NCBI RefSeq assembly: GCF_000238395.3
Contig: NZ_CP011025.1
Location: 930,001 to 994,000, forward strand
Direction of reading: 5' to 3'
DNA: 64,000 nt
DNA from: Pseudoalteromonas arctica A 37-1-2
GTDB lineage: Bacteria > Pseudomonadota > Gammaproteobacteria > Enterobacterales > Alteromonadaceae
The notes beneath the pieces are model-generated. The model worked only from the letters and a program-made list of their open reading frames with translations, ran no database searches and was not told where the DNA came from. How positions within the stretch are numbered: position 1 is the first letter of the stretch; every line of letters starts with the position of its first letter. Positions 47,041 through 60,032 of this stretch are shown piece after piece. The position numbers were made by a program, and so were the translations under genes.

Positions 47041-47838
47041 ATGAATGATAATGCAGCGCTTACACAACTTCTTAGCATAATGAAAACACTGCGAGATCCC
47101 AAGGGCGGTTGCCCGTGGGATCTTAAACAAGATTTTAAATCTATTGTGCCGCATACACTAGAAGAAGCATACGAAGTTGCCGACTGTATTGAGTCAGGCA
47201 ACTTAGATGAGCTTAAAGGTGAATTGGGTGATTTGTTATTTCAAATTATTTTTTATGCGCAGCTTGCACAAGAGCAAAATCTATTTGATTTTAATGATCT
47301 AGTAGAGCAATTAAACGATAAGCTTACACGTCGTCACCCGCATGTATTTGGCGATAAAAAAGAGCTAACAGACGATCAATTATCGCAACAGTGGCAAGCA
47401 ATCAAAGCACAAGAACGCAGTGCTAGAGCGCAAACAGAATCACCTTCTTTTTGGCAAGATATTCCTGCCAATATGCCAAGCTTAAGTAAAGCTAAAAAAA
47501 TTCAACAACGCGTTGCCGCACTTGGTTTCGATTGGCCAACGTATCACGGTGCACTTGATAAAGTGAGCGAAGAAGTGCTTGAAGTAAAAGAAGCGATTGA
47601 GCAAGACCCGTTATCTGATCATACAGCGGAAGAACTCGGCGACTTACTTTTTGCCACTGTTAATGTTGTACGCCATGTTAAACGAGACCCCGAACAGCTG
47701 CTTCGTAGCGCTAATGATAAGTTTTCAGCGCGTTTTGAAAAGGTAAACGCCTATTTGTATGCGCAAGGCAAAAGCTTAGATACAGCCACCTTTGAAGAAA
47801 TGGACAGTGCATGGGATGCAATTAAAAAAGTAAAATAG
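47041..47838 (+). CDS. mazG: Nucleoside triphosphate pyrophosphohydrolase MazG
   Basis: A 265-residue tandem all-alpha NTP pyrophosphohydrolase. The N-terminal MazG copy has RDPKGGCPWDLKQDF and EEAYEVADCIESG then ELGDLLFQIIFYAQ; the second copy has KVSEEVLEVKEAI and EELGDLLFATVNVVRH. It removes noncanonical nucleotides and in E. coli reduces ppGpp buildup. It begins 2 bases after relA, so the two are coupled. The gap to pyrG (162 bases) contains a pyrG promoter region. Confidence 0.97.
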   Translation: MNDNAALTQLLSIMKTLRDPKGGCPWDLKQDFKSIVPHTLEEAYEVADCIESGNLDELKGELGDLLFQIIFYAQLAQEQNLFDFNDLVEQLNDKLTRRHPHVFGDKKELTDDQLSQQWQAIKAQERSARAQTESPSFWQDIPANMPSLSKAKKIQQRVAALGFDWPTYHGALDKVSEEVLEVKEAIEQDPLSDHTAEELGDLLFATVNVVRHVKRDPEQLLRSANDKFSARFEKVNAYLYAQGKSLDTATFEEMDSAWDAIKKVK

Positions 47839-47985
47839 GCTTAATGTTAAATAGTGCACATTTTTTGTGCGCGCATTAGCTAATTTTAGCTGGATTGATA
47901 AGCAGTGTTTTGGTACAATTTCGCCCCGTCTTGATGATATACCCTTAGGCTCTTCTTTGGGTGTTATATTCCTTTTAATTCCTGA

Positions 47986-49635
<1,650 letters not shown>

Positions 49636-49643
49636 TTTTAAAA

Positions 49644-49668
49644 GCCGTGCATATTGCACGGCTTTTTT
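49644..49668 (+). terminator. Terminator after pyrG
   Basis: GCCGTGC / GCACGGC stem with a short AT loop is followed by six T residues, 8 bases after the pyrG stop codon. Confidence 0.8.
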
Positions 49669-49711
49669 GTTTTAAGGGCTGACTAAGCTATATAAAACGT
49701 AGTAAAGTTAG

Positions 49712-51046
<1,335 letters not shown>

Positions 51047-51086
51047 TTCTATTTTATATAGAATCTAATTTTTAATTTTAGATGAT

Positions 51087-51114
51087 AAAATCCTCGCATA
51101 AGCGGGGATTTTTT
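51087..51114 (+). terminator. Terminator after eno
   Basis: AAAATCCTCGC / GCGGGGATTTTTT forms a long stem with G-T pairs and a short loop, followed by T residues, 41 bases after the eno stop. Confidence 0.8.
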
Positions 51115-51241
51115 ATGCCTGATACTTTTTCAAAGAGATGAGAATTAGTTGTAGCGTTAAGCTTGCTTGCTGGCGCGCGCACGCAGTGCGAAAAGAGGGT
51201 ACCCACAAAAATGGCTCAACAATTAATATTTTATAACACAG

Positions 51242-51913
51242 TTAAAGCTGAAACTGCTGTTTTAAAATATCACCTGTAAAACTGGTTTTTAAGTAAAAGC
51301 CACGGGGTAGGGTTTTAATTATTTGCCCATTTGGACCAATAGCATCAGTCACTATTTTACTATGAGCAGCTTTAGGGCGTATTTGCATCGCATCGCCTAA
51401 ATGGCCTGATATTTCGTCGACTCTACCTAGTGCAATTAGCTCCATTTGCTCTTCCCAGTCGCGTTGTAATAAAGCGTCTTGTTCAAACGTGGGTTGCCAC
51501 AAAAAGCCGCTGCCGATGGTTCTATCAAACGGGGCAATATCACGTTCGCTTAAAATTGGCAGCCATAAAACATGATTTAGTTTTTTACGTACAGAGCTGG
51601 TATGCCAAGTCATTCCTGTAACGTTCATTAAAGGTGTAACCGATACAAACGTAGTTTCAAGTGGCCTACCTTTATAGGAAATAGGTAGTGTTTTTAGCTC
51701 AATTCCTAAATCTTCAAAATCCGGAAGTGGTTTTGAGCCCGCAGTAGCACCTAATACATATTCAATTAACTGACCAGTCCAACCTTTTTCGCGCAGTAAA
51801 TCATCTGGCGTTTTAAAATTATACTTGTTAGCAAGCTGCCCTAGAGTTAATCCGGCAATATTATTAACGCGTTGCATTAAATCGTTTATTGAGTGTGGTT
51901 TTGTAGGTCGCAT
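51242..51913 (-). CDS. mutH: DNA mismatch repair endonuclease MutH
   Basis: A 223-residue endonuclease that nicks the unmethylated strand at hemimethylated GATC sites in MutSL-directed repair. The active-site D-x(6)-E-x-K is visible as DFEDLGIELKT (residues about 66-76). The N-terminal LTLGQLANKY and the LIEYVLGATAGSKPLPDF stretch are typical. Presence implies Dam methylation in this organism. It is convergent with eno and divergent from rppH, from which it is separated by a long intergenic region with DnaA-box-like sites. Confidence 0.97.
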   Translation of the reverse strand: MRPTKPHSINDLMQRVNNIAGLTLGQLANKYNFKTPDDLLREKGWTGQLIEYVLGATAGSKPLPDFEDLGIELKTLPISYKGRPLETTFVSVTPLMNVTGMTWHTSSVRKKLNHVLWLPILSERDIAPFDRTIGSGFLWQPTFEQDALLQRDWEEQMELIALGRVDEISGHLGDAMQIRPKAAHSKIVTDAIGPNGQIIKTLPRGFYLKTSFTGDILKQQFQL

Positions 51914-52596
51914 GTCATGCCAATTTTATTAAAATATGAATATTATAGAGGTTTAACAACTCACTAACTACGTTGAAATTACTTATGCGGAGAAACTGCA
52001 TATGATAGTTTTTTGTTATTGAGCTACTTTTTATTGCGATTATAAATATCAATGCAACGTAATTAGTATTCTTAATTTCGGTTGTATAAATATCATAGCC
52101 ATGATAGCAAATAGGCTAAGCCATGGATATCACTAGAGTTGTGTGTTTTTTGCTCGCTTGTTGTTTGGGTTAATTTTGAACATATTGAAATTAAGCTGCT
52201 TTACTTTAAGTTACTGACTCAGTTGGTTTTTTTAATGTTGTACATTCAGTTTTGATTAAGCAATTTAAAAGTTGTAAGGATAAATACAACTATATGAACA
52301 TGTTTATCCACAGAATCTGTGGAGAAGCCAAGTTTTTAGATCTAATATTGTGGATTTGTTTGCAAAATGAGCGTGTTTTACAAAAGTTATGCACAAACTG
52401 TGAGTAACTAGAGGAAAACAAGAACCGCAATAGCCTTGTTAAGTTATTTTCCAAATATTTACCCACTCTCCATAATTTATCAATGTACTAAAAGCTCAAA
52501 CTTAGCTTACTAATCGGGTTGGGTATAATAGTATTTGCCGTATTGCGGCTAATGTGGAACAATCATTAAAAATCGACTTACAAATGAGGCACTAAG
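51914..52596. other. Long intergenic region mutH-rppH
   Basis: 683 bases, AT-rich, with no credible gene. It holds the divergent promoters of mutH and rppH, the cluster of DnaA-box-like 9-mers at 52304-52407, and an IHF-like site (TATCAATGTACTA at 52478-52490, 12 of 13 positions of WATCAANNNNTTR). The 5' half (51914-52300) shows nothing I can name. Confidence 0.6.
52304..52407. promoter_or_regulatory. Cluster of five DnaA-box-like sites, DARS2 candidate
   Basis: Sites (consensus TTATNCACA): TTATCCACA at 52304-52312 (+, perfect); reverse TTCTCCACA at 52318-52326 (one mismatch); reverse AAATCCACA at 52349-52357 (two mismatches); TTATGCACA at 52387-52395 (+, perfect); reverse TTACTCACA at 52399-52407 (one mismatch). 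The first two form a near-perfect palindrome with a 5-base gap. E. coli DARS2, a locus that turns ADP-DnaA back to ATP-DnaA, is next to mutH and has a core of three DnaA boxes with IHF and Fis sites. The equivalence is an inference from position and boxes. Confidence 0.55.
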
Positions 52597-53115
52597 GTGA
52601 TTGATGCCGAAGGTTTTCGTGCCAATGTCGGAATTGTGATTTGCAATAATCAGGGACAGGTTTTTTGGGCCAGACGTTATGGTCAACACTCTTGGCAATT
52701 TCCCCAAGGTGGTGTTGATGATGGCGAAACTGCAGAACAAACCATGTACCGTGAATTACACGAAGAAGTAGGGTTGCGACCAGAAGATGTAGAAATAGTC
52801 GCAAGCTCAAAACATTGGTTACGCTATAAATTACCCAAACGATTAATCCGCCGAGACTCTAGTCCGGTGTGTATTGGGCAAAAACAAAAATGGTTTTTAC
52901 TAAAATTACGCTGTAAAGACGAAGATGTAAATTTACTTAAAACCCATCATCCTGAATTTGATGATTGGCGCTGGGTAAGTTATTGGTATCCTGTAAGACA
53001 GGTTGTATCGTTTAAACGGGATGTTTATCGACGTGTAATGAAAGAGTTTGCTCCTTTCGCCATGCCTTTTAATAAGAGAGAACAACATAAAGATCATTGG
53101 CGAAGTAAAAGGTAG
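52597..53115 (+). CDS. rppH: RNA 5'-pyrophosphohydrolase RppH
   Basis: A 172-residue Nudix enzyme that trims 5'-triphosphates from mRNA and so starts RNase E decay. GTG start with AAGG a few bases upstream, giving the usual [16 protein letters not shown]-terminus. The Nudix box reads [22 protein letters not shown], complete. Size is near E. coli RppH (176). ptsP follows after 30 bases, as in many gammaproteobacteria (rppH-ptsP). Confidence 0.98.
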   Translation: MIDAEGFRANVGIVICNNQGQVFWARRYGQHSWQFPQGGVDDGETAEQTMYRELHEEVGLRPEDVEIVASSKHWLRYKLPKRLIRRDSSPVCIGQKQKWFLLKLRCKDEDVNLLKTHHPEFDDWRWVSYWYPVRQVVSFKRDVYRRVMKEFAPFAMPFNKREQHKDHWRSKR

Positions 53116-53145
53116 TTAATTCAGAATAAAATAAAGGAGCAGGAC

Positions 53146-55410
53146 ATGCTGGCTACACTGAGATCTATTGCGGAGTCTGTATCGCGACAAGCGAATTTAG
53201 ACAGCGCATTAGTGTGCTTTGTGCAAATGGTTAAAGATGCCATGAAAACCCAGTGCTGCTCCATTTATTTTGCAGATTACAGCCAAGACAACTTTGTACT
53301 TATGGCAACCGAAGGGCTAAACCCCGATGCGGTAGGTAAGTTTAGAATTGGTTTTACCGAAGGTTTGGTTGGCCTAGTAGCGCAACGCGAAGAACCTATT
53401 AATATTGCATTTGCTAAATCGCATCCTCGTTTTAAGCTCTCCCCCGAAGTAAACGAAGAAGGCTACAACGCTTTTTTATCTGTACCCGTTGTTCATCAAA
53501 AAAAAGTACTGGGCGTTATTGTTGTCCAACAAAAAATGGCACGTGTATTTAGCCAAGACGAAGAGTCGTTTTTAATAACGCTTTCTGCTCAACTTGCTTC
53601 ACAGTTAGCGCATGCTGAAATTAAAGAAATACTACGCCAAGATGAGTCATCTCATCAAACGTCTGTTTTAAAAGGTGTATCGAGCGCGCCAGGAATAGGT
53701 ATAGGACAAGCATTTGTTGTATTACCAAAACTTGATTTTAAATCTATTGAGCTTTTAAAAGACAGTGACGTCACTGAGCAGCGTCGTTTATTTACTCAAG
53801 CTGTAGCTGCAACGCGCAAAGAATTTAATACCCTATCTATGACGCTAAGCGATTCTATTCCGCACGAAGCTCTTGCGGTATTTGATGTGTATCAACAACT
53901 GCTTGACGCTAAAAGTTTAGGGCATAATGTTGAAATGCAATTACAAGAAGGCTGGTGTGCTAAAAGCGCCCTAAAAATTGTAATAGAGCGTTTAATATCT
54001 CAATTTAATGCCATGCAAGACCCTTATATAAAAGAGCGTGCTGTTGACGTTAAAGACATTGGTCTTCGCGTATTACACCACCTTGTAAATACCGAGCACG
54101 CTGTTAAAAATTATCCGGCCAACACTATTTTAATTGCTAATACCTTAACACCCGCCATGCTTGCTGAAGTGCCAAAAGGTCACTTAACAGGCGTTGTAAG
54201 CGTAAATGGCTCTGCAAATAGCCATGCTTCTATATTAACGCGTGCGATGGGCATTCCTGCCATTTGGGGTATAGAGGATTTACCTCTACTGCAGTTTAAT
54301 GGCAAACCGATGATTTTAGATGCATTTGCTGGGCGTTTATATATATCGCCTTCACAAATGCTGATGGACGAATACACAGAGTTACAGCATCAAGATAACC
54401 TACTTAATAACCGCTTTTTAGCTGAGCAAGACTCAGAATCAATTACGCTTGACGGTGAACATGTTAGCTTATTATTAAACGCAGGCCTTGAGCTTAATAC
54501 TGAGCAAAGTAGCGCTCATATTTGTGACGGTGTGGGGCTTTATCGAACCGAAGCGTGGTTTATGCAAAAGGGTCAGTTTCCTTCGCAATCAGAGCAAGAA
54601 AATTGGTACCGAGAAGTACTAACTAGCTATCATCCTAATCCTGTGGTTATGCGTACATTGGATATTGGGGGCGATAAGGTACTTGATTACTTTAATATTA
54701 CCGAAGAAAACCCATTTTTAGGTTGGCGTGGTATTCGTATAAGCCTTGATCATCCAGAGTTATTTTTAGATCAACTAAAAGCGATGCTTAAAGCAAATAT
54801 TGGTTTGGGTAATTTAAAAATAATGCTCCCTATGATCAGTGGCACTGAAGAAGTTGATGAGTCACTTGCGTTATTTGAACAGGCTTATTTTGAGTTAAGT
54901 GAAAAATACCCAGAGCAAACCATAGAAAGACCCGACATAGGAATAATGCTGGAAGTACCTTCAAGTGTATTTATGCTTCCAGAGTGGTCAAAAAAAGTTG
55001 ATTTTTGCTCAGTAGGCAGTAACGATTTAACACAGTATTTATTAGCAGTAGACAGGGCTAACGCACGTGTAGCCGAACTTTTTAACCCTTATCACCCAGG
55101 TGTACTAAGAGTACTAAATAAAGTGGCGCACGAATGTGAGCAATATGAACTGCCATTTAGTTTGTGTGGTGAACTAGGCGGCGATCCTGAAGGGGCTATT
55201 TTGCTTATTGCCATGGGTTACAGACGCCTGAGTATGAATTTATCATCGCTTAATAAAGTTAAATGGGTACTTAGGCGTTTAAATGTCAGTGACATGGAAC
55301 AACTATTAAGTGAATGCTTAGCGCAATCCACAGCCAAACAAGTACTACGTTTAACGCGAAGCTTTATGCTAGAGCATAGATTAGGTGACTTATTTTATAC
55401 TCCAAAATAA
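53146..55410 (+). CDS. ptsP: Phosphoenolpyruvate-protein phosphotransferase PtsP (EI-Ntr)
   Basis: A 754-residue cytosolic first enzyme of the nitrogen-type phosphotransferase chain, passing phosphate to NPr and EIIA-Ntr. Residues about 1-165 are a GAF domain. The EI part has the phospho-acceptor histidine in NGSANSHASILTRAMGIPA, and the PEP-binding barrel with RTLDIGGDKVLDYF, NPFLGWRGIRI, MLEVPSS, GSNDLTQY and FSLCGELGGDP. The start has a GGAG just upstream. Typical PtsP layout and length (E. coli 748). Confidence 0.98.
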   Translation: MLATLRSIAESVSRQANLDSALVCFVQMVKDAMKTQCCSIYFADYSQDNFVLMATEGLNPDAVGKFRIGFTEGLVGLVAQREEPINIAFAKSHPRFKLSPEVNEEGYNAFLSVPVVHQKKVLGVIVVQQKMARVFSQDEESFLITLSAQLASQLAHAEIKEILRQDESSHQTSVLKGVSSAPGIGIGQAFVVLPKLDFKSIELLKDSDVTEQRRLFTQAVAATRKEFNTLSMTLSDSIPHEALAVFDVYQQLLDAKSLGHNVEMQLQEGWCAKSALKIVIERLISQFNAMQDPYIKERAVDVKDIGLRVLHHLVNTEHAVKNYPANTILIANTLTPAMLAEVPKGHLTGVVSVNGSANSHASILTRAMGIPAIWGIEDLPLLQFNGKPMILDAFAGRLYISPSQMLMDEYTELQHQDNLLNNRFLAEQDSESITLDGEHVSLLLNAGLELNTEQSSAHICDGVGLYRTEAWFMQKGQFPSQSEQENWYREVLTSYHPNPVVMRTLDIGGDKVLDYFNITEENPFLGWRGIRISLDHPELFLDQLKAMLKANIGLGNLKIMLPMISGTEEVDESLALFEQAYFELSEKYPEQTIERPDIGIMLEVPSSVFMLPEWSKKVDFCSVGSNDLTQYLLAVDRANARVAELFNPYHPGVLRVLNKVAHECEQYELPFSLCGELGGDPEGAILLIAMGYRRLSMNLSSLNKVKWVLRRLNVSDMEQLLSECLAQSTAKQVLRLTRSFMLEHRLGDLFYTPK

Positions 55411-55502
55411 GTATCATATACTTAATTAGTTTTGATACACAGATGCTATTAGCTCTATAATCCTTTAATATATAAACCCTCCAAAAGGTATTTGAGATTA
55501 CT

Positions 55503-56312
55503 ATGTATGACTTAGGTTGGTTAGTCGCAAGCTGCGCACTACTAGGCTGTATTGTTGGGTTTTTAGCTGGGTTACTAGGCATTGGCGGCGGTTTAATTAT
55601 CGTTCCAGTACTAAGCACTCTACTACTCTCATTTAATGTAACGTCGGCTGATCATGTATTAGTAATTGCTATTGCAACCTCACTCGCTTCTATTTTATTT
55701 ACTTCAACGTCTTCAGCGCTGGCTCATCATAAAAATGATAATGTGCCTTGGGCAATCGCCCCGTGGGTTATGTCGGGTGTGGCTTTAGGTGCACTTATTA
55801 GTGGCTTTGCAGCAAGTTTAATCCCTGAACAAATATTACGTACAGTGTTTGCTATAAGTGTTGTATTTATTGCAGCAAGAATGGTGCTCTCCGCGCGTAA
55901 TAAACCGATGTCAGAAAAACCGTTGCCGGCAGGTCTTATTTTAGGGGGCGTTTCTGCAATAATGGGCGGGTTATCAGGTTTAATAGGGATTGGCGGCGGA
56001 GCTTTAATAGTACCGATGCTTAATTATTTTTCGGTTGATATAAAAAAAGCAATTGGCTGCGCGGCAGCGTGCGGAATTGTTATTGCATTATTTGGCTCTA
56101 TTGGTTACATCAGCGCAGGCTGGCATGTTACCGATTTAGAGAATGGTTTTGCCGGGTTTGTTTATTTACCTGCATTATTTGGGATTGTTATTACCTCGTG
56201 GTTTGTTGCGCCCATTGGCGCCAAAGCAACTCACTATTTACCTGTTAATACAATTAAGAAAGTTTTCGCGGTGCTGCTTGTAGTTATCGCAATTAAAATG
56301 GTTTTTAGCTAA
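55503..56312 (+). CDS. TauE/SafE family sulfite/anion exporter
   Basis: A 269-residue membrane protein with about eight helices in two repeats. Each repeat starts with the family's glycine-rich motif ([17 protein letters not shown] and [19 protein letters not shown]). Family members export sulfite, taurine-derived anions or other small organosulfur anions. No sulfur genes are nearby, so the substrate is unknown. It lies 13 bases before lgt, a common neighbour in gammaproteobacteria. Confidence 0.93.
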   Translation: MYDLGWLVASCALLGCIVGFLAGLLGIGGGLIIVPVLSTLLLSFNVTSADHVLVIAIATSLASILFTSTSSALAHHKNDNVPWAIAPWVMSGVALGALISGFAASLIPEQILRTVFAISVVFIAARMVLSARNKPMSEKPLPAGLILGGVSAIMGGLSGLIGIGGGALIVPMLNYFSVDIKKAIGCAAACGIVIALFGSIGYISAGWHVTDLENGFAGFVYLPALFGIVITSWFVAPIGAKATHYLPVNTIKKVFAVLLVVIAIKMVFS

Positions 56313-56325
56313 AGGTTTATTTTTT

Positions 56326-57129
56326 ATGGCACTTGAGTTTCCTCAAATTGATCCAATTATTTTTTCTGTTGGACCGCTAAGCGTACGTTGGTATGGCTTA
56401 ATGTACTTAATAGGTTTTGCATTTGCGATGTGGTTTGCTAATCGTCAAGCGTCAAAGCCAAATTCGGGTTGGACTAAAGACCAAGTAAGCGATTTACTGT
56501 TTTACGGCATGTTAGGGGTAATACTGGGTGGGCGTATTGGCTACGTATTGTTTTACCAGTTTAGTTATTTTATAGAAAACCCACTGTATTTATTTAGGAT
56601 AGATCAGGGCGGTATGTCGTTCCATGGTGGAACACTTGGCGTTATAACCGCCGTCGCAATTTTTTCGTGGACGCGTAAAAAGTCACTGCTTCAAGTAGGC
56701 GACTTTGTTGCACCACTTGTTCCTGTAGGGCTTTTAGCAGGGCGTATTGGTAACTTTATAAACGGTGAGTTATGGGGCCGAGTTACTGACGTGCCATGGG
56801 CAATGGTATTTCCAACGGGCGGTCTGCTTGCGCGTCACCCATCGCAATTATATGAAGCATTTTTTGAAGGCTTAGTACTGTTTTTAATCCTGCAATGGTT
56901 TATTAAAAAACCACGTCCAGCAGGCAGCGTAGCTGGTGTATTTTTATTAGGTTACGGCGTGTTTAGATTCTGTATTGAATATTTCCGCCAACCCGATGCA
57001 CAACTCGGTTTATTTGCCGACTTTATTTCAATGGGACAAATATTGTCACTTCCTATGATAGTGGGTGGTTTAGGTTTATTAATTTGGGCATATAAGCAAC
57101 CACAACACGTTAAAACAGCTAAGGCATAA
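56326..57129 (+). CDS. lgt: Prolipoprotein diacylglyceryl transferase Lgt
   Basis: A 267-residue inner-membrane enzyme that adds diacylglycerol to the lipobox cysteine of prolipoproteins. It has seven helices and the motif [12 protein letters not shown], and the Lgt signature [25 protein letters not shown]. The window carries many lipoproteins that would be its clients. thyA starts after 10 bases, the usual lgt-thyA pair. Confidence 0.98.
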   Translation: MALEFPQIDPIIFSVGPLSVRWYGLMYLIGFAFAMWFANRQASKPNSGWTKDQVSDLLFYGMLGVILGGRIGYVLFYQFSYFIENPLYLFRIDQGGMSFHGGTLGVITAVAIFSWTRKKSLLQVGDFVAPLVPVGLLAGRIGNFINGELWGRVTDVPWAMVFPTGGLLARHPSQLYEAFFEGLVLFLILQWFIKKPRPAGSVAGVFLLGYGVFRFCIEYFRQPDAQLGLFADFISMGQILSLPMIVGGLGLLIWAYKQPQHVKTAKA

Positions 57130-57139
57130 TAAGAAAAGC

Positions 57140-57991
57140 ATGAAACAATATTTAAAATTATGTCAGCGTATTGTTGACGAAGGTCAGTGGGTCGAAAACA
57201 AACGTACAGGTACGCGTTGTTTAACCGTTATTAATGCCGATTTAGAATACGATGTGGCTAATAATAAGTTTCCAATGATCACGACGCGAAAAAGTTACTA
57301 CAAAGCAGCGATTGCTGAGTTACTAGGATATTTACGTGGTTACGACAGCGCTGAGCAGTTTCGTGAAATTGGCTGTAAAACATGGGATGCCAACGCGAAC
57401 GATAACAACGCATGGCTTAATAACCCTAACCGTAAAGGTGAGGATGACATGGGGCGTGTTTATGGCGTGCAAGGTCGTGGTTGGCAACGTCCAGATGGCT
57501 CAACGCTTGATCAGCTTTCCAAAGTTATTAATAACTTAAAAAATGGCATTGATGACCGTGGTGAAATAATCACGTTTTATAATCCAGGTGAGTTTGAGCT
57601 TGGTTGTTTGCGCCCGTGTATGCATACGCACACTTTCTCCTTACTTGGCGATACCTTGTATTTAACGTCGTATCAACGAAGCTGTGATGTGCCGCTTGGC
57701 CTTAATTTTAATCAAATTCAGTGCTTTGTATTACTTGCGTTAGTAGCTCAAATTACCGGTCACAAAGCGGGTAAGGCGTATCATAAAATTGCTAATGCAC
57801 ATATTTACGAAAACCAACTTGAACTGATGCGAGATGTGCAGTTAACGCGTGAGCCATTTGAATCACCTCAGTTAAAAATTAATCCAAAAATTAAATCATT
57901 AGAAGACATAGAAACGTGGGTAACACGAGACGACTTTGAAGTAATAGGCTATCAATGCCACGAAGCGATTCAATATCCATTTTCAGTATAA
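57140..57991 (+). CDS. thyA: Thymidylate synthase ThyA
   Basis: A 283-residue enzyme making dTMP from dUMP with methylene-tetrahydrofolate. It belongs to the slightly longer form seen in Vibrio and relatives. The nucleophile cysteine is in [11 protein letters not shown], where E. coli has a PCH motif, and the dUMP-binding stretch [14 protein letters not shown] is intact, as is HIYENQLE. The N-terminus [19 protein letters not shown] follows lgt closely and probably shares its transcript. Confidence 0.97.
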   Translation: MKQYLKLCQRIVDEGQWVENKRTGTRCLTVINADLEYDVANNKFPMITTRKSYYKAAIAELLGYLRGYDSAEQFREIGCKTWDANANDNNAWLNNPNRKGEDDMGRVYGVQGRGWQRPDGSTLDQLSKVINNLKNGIDDRGEIITFYNPGEFELGCLRPCMHTHTFSLLGDTLYLTSYQRSCDVPLGLNFNQIQCFVLLALVAQITGHKAGKAYHKIANAHIYENQLELMRDVQLTREPFESPQLKINPKIKSLEDIETWVTRDDFEVIGYQCHEAIQYPFSV

Positions 57992-58014
57992 TAAAAGATT
58001 AAGGAAAACATAAA

Positions 58015-58893
58015 ATGAAAGCAGTGATCCCAGTAGCGGGCCTTGGTACTCGTATGTTACCAGCCACTAAAGCAATTCCTAAAGAAATGCTGCCAGTGGT
58101 AGACCGTCCTTTAATTCAATATGTAGTAAACGAAGCCGTTGCTGCAGGAATTAAAGAAATAGTGTTAGTAACGCACTCAAGTAAAAATTCAATCGAAAAT
58201 CACTTCGATACAAGTTTTGAACTAGAAGCTACTTTAGAAAAGCGTGTTAAGCGGCAACTACTTGCCGAAGTGCAAGCAATCTGCCCTAAAGACGTAACCA
58301 TTATTCACGTACGCCAAGGTGAAGCAAAAGGCTTAGGCCATGCTATTAGTTGTGCAGCGCCTATTATTGGTAACGAACCGTTTGTAGTTATTTTACCAGA
58401 TGTAATTATTGACGATGTAGAGAGCGATCTTAAAAAAGATAACTTAGCAGAAATGATCGCTAATTTTGAGAAAACCAAGCACAGCCAAATTATGGTAGAA
58501 CCAGTACCAATGGCACAAGTTAACCAGTTTGGTGTGGTTGATTTAGGTGATGTTGACTTAAAGCAAGGTGAAAGCTCACCAATTCTTAATATGGTAGAAA
58601 AGCCGCCAGTAGATGAAGCTCCATCAAACTTAGCTGTAGTGGGTCGATACGTATTAAGCGAAAATATCTGGCCGTTACTTGCAAAAACTCCGCAAGGTGC
58701 AGGCGACGAAATTCAATTAACTGACGCAATTGCGATGTTAATGGAACACGAAAAAGTAGATGCATACGCTATAAAAGGCCGTAGCCACGATTGTGGAAGT
58801 AAAATTGGTTACTTAAAAGCAACGATTGAATTTGCACTTCGTCGCGATGAATTTGCCGATGAATTAAAATCATTTATTAAAAAACTGATTTAA
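58015..58893 (+). CDS. galU: UTP-glucose-1-phosphate uridylyltransferase GalU
   Basis: A 292-residue enzyme making UDP-glucose for cell-surface sugars and galactose use. The N-terminal nucleotide-binding motif is [26 protein letters not shown], and further signatures are [19 protein letters not shown] and MVEKPP. Start is the ATG at 58015 with AAGGA upstream. A terminator follows immediately, so galU ends this transcription unit. Confidence 0.97.
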   Translation: MKAVIPVAGLGTRMLPATKAIPKEMLPVVDRPLIQYVVNEAVAAGIKEIVLVTHSSKNSIENHFDTSFELEATLEKRVKRQLLAEVQAICPKDVTIIHVRQGEAKGLGHAISCAAPIIGNEPFVVILPDVIIDDVESDLKKDNLAEMIANFEKTKHSQIMVEPVPMAQVNQFGVVDLGDVDLKQGESSPILNMVEKPPVDEAPSNLAVVGRYVLSENIWPLLAKTPQGAGDEIQLTDAIAMLMEHEKVDAYAIKGRSHDCGSKIGYLKATIEFALRRDEFADELKSFIKKLI

Positions 58894-59236
58894 CAGTTAA
58901 CGTAAAACATGAAAGGCGCCTATATCGGCGCCTTTTTTTATGAGTTTTATCAGGATAGAAGTAAGGAAAGGAATAGCTCTAAAATAAAATTTTTTAAGTC
59001 ATTACAGACATATTGTTATTTATGTTGTAAAGTTTGTGTTAATTGGCATTGAATTTGTATTAAATAATGCTCTCAAGGAAGGGGTGGAGTATGCAGCGTT
59101 GTGTTTTACGAAATACTGACAAGCATGCGAAGAGCTAAGTTTTATAGCTCACAGCTTAAATAAAGTTAAACGCTTTCTTGTGAGAATGTTTAACTGAAAT
59201 GTAGTGAAAAAACACTGCTTTCAGGACAACTAATAC
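58894..59236. other. Intergenic region between galU and the lipoprotein cluster
   Basis: 343 bases. It begins with the galU terminator and otherwise is AT-rich with no gene. A TAAAGTTT at 59028-59035 equals the -35 core of a flagellar sigma-28 promoter, but no good -10 (GCCGATAA) follows at 11 bases. No other named element seen. Confidence 0.55.
58912..58939 (+). terminator. Terminator after galU
   Basis: AAAGGCGCC and GGCGCCTTT form a 9-bp stem with a 6-base loop, followed by a run of T residues. Confidence 0.9.
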
Positions 59237-59920
59237 ATGTTTATATATAAAAAAAATAACATTGGGCTTTTACTTAGCTTGCTAATGCTTTTATTTGGTA
59301 CAGCATGCAGCGTCTCGCCTGAAATAAAAACCATTGATGAACAACCTCAAAGTAACTCGCCTGACTACGTATCAATTACAGCCCTTGAACTTGCTCAGCT
59401 AAAAGATGCCGCAATGCAGTGGCAACAAGCTCGTGAAGGCATCGAGCGAATTTTAAGATTAGAAAAAGAAATAACTTACCTCGTAAATCATATCGATATT
59501 ATAAACAGCAAAGCTATTGCGCAGTCTAATCAAGGGTATAGCAGCAAGTCTGTACGCTCACCTCGAAACACACGTAATGTTAAGTCACGCCAACAAGTTA
59601 AACAAAATTACAGTAATAAAAAACAAACTGTAAAATTAAATAAACCTAAACATGTATTTGCTTTACAGGTAGCTTCGGTTGACTCAGAGCAAGGTGTGGC
59701 TAAAGCATGGCAAGAGCTAAATACTAAAGCAGCACCGTTGTTTAGAGACAAAATATTGACTAACGTAGAAACCGCCCAAATAAACGACAAAATGTTTTAC
59801 AGGCTAAAGCTTGGTTCTTACCAAAACTTTAAAAATGCAAAAGCAGACTGTGACGTATTCAAGTTATATAAACTCGATTGCATAGTAAGTAACTACACTG
59901 ATAAGCCAGTAAAGCTGTAG
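59237..59920 (+). CDS. SPOR-domain lipoprotein, first of the cluster
   Basis: A 227-residue probable lipoprotein: signal with Cys24 at a lipobox-like GTAC. A predicted coiled stretch at about 51-85 (LAQLKDAAMQWQQAREGIER) is followed by a basic, low-complexity linker rich in K, R, N and Q (about 95-135). The last 85 residues fit a SPOR fold (FALQVASVDSEQG, FYRLKLGSYQNFKNAKADC), a domain that binds denuded peptidoglycan. A close paralogue of the next gene. ATG start at 59237; a clean SD is not obvious. Confidence 0.8.
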   Translation: MFIYKKNNIGLLLSLLMLLFGTACSVSPEIKTIDEQPQSNSPDYVSITALELAQLKDAAMQWQQAREGIERILRLEKEITYLVNHIDIINSKAIAQSNQGYSSKSVRSPRNTRNVKSRQQVKQNYSNKKQTVKLNKPKHVFALQVASVDSEQGVAKAWQELNTKAAPLFRDKILTNVETAQINDKMFYRLKLGSYQNFKNAKADCDVFKLYKLDCIVSNYTDKPVKL

Positions 59921-60032
59921 TTAAAATAGAAACTTGCTTAAAATCTGTTTATCCATAAAATACACCCTTCATAATTAAATGCGTTTAGGGGGTATATGAC
60001 CCCATAAAACAACGTCATTTCAGGGAAGGAAA

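Noticed and set aside
51171..51200. GC-rich patch with CGCAC/GTGCG hairpin after eno as an RNA gene
   Set aside because: Too short, no tRNA-like or terminator-like fold, and the eno terminator is already upstream.
52304..52407. Chromosomal replication origin (oriC)
   Set aside because: No dnaA, gidA or mnmE-type neighbours and no repeated AT-rich 13-mers. The mutH position fits a DARS2-type site better.
59028..59035. Sigma-28 flagellar promoter ahead of the lipoprotein cluster
   Set aside because: The TAAAGTTT is a perfect -35 element, but no GCCGATAA-like -10 lies at the needed spacing.
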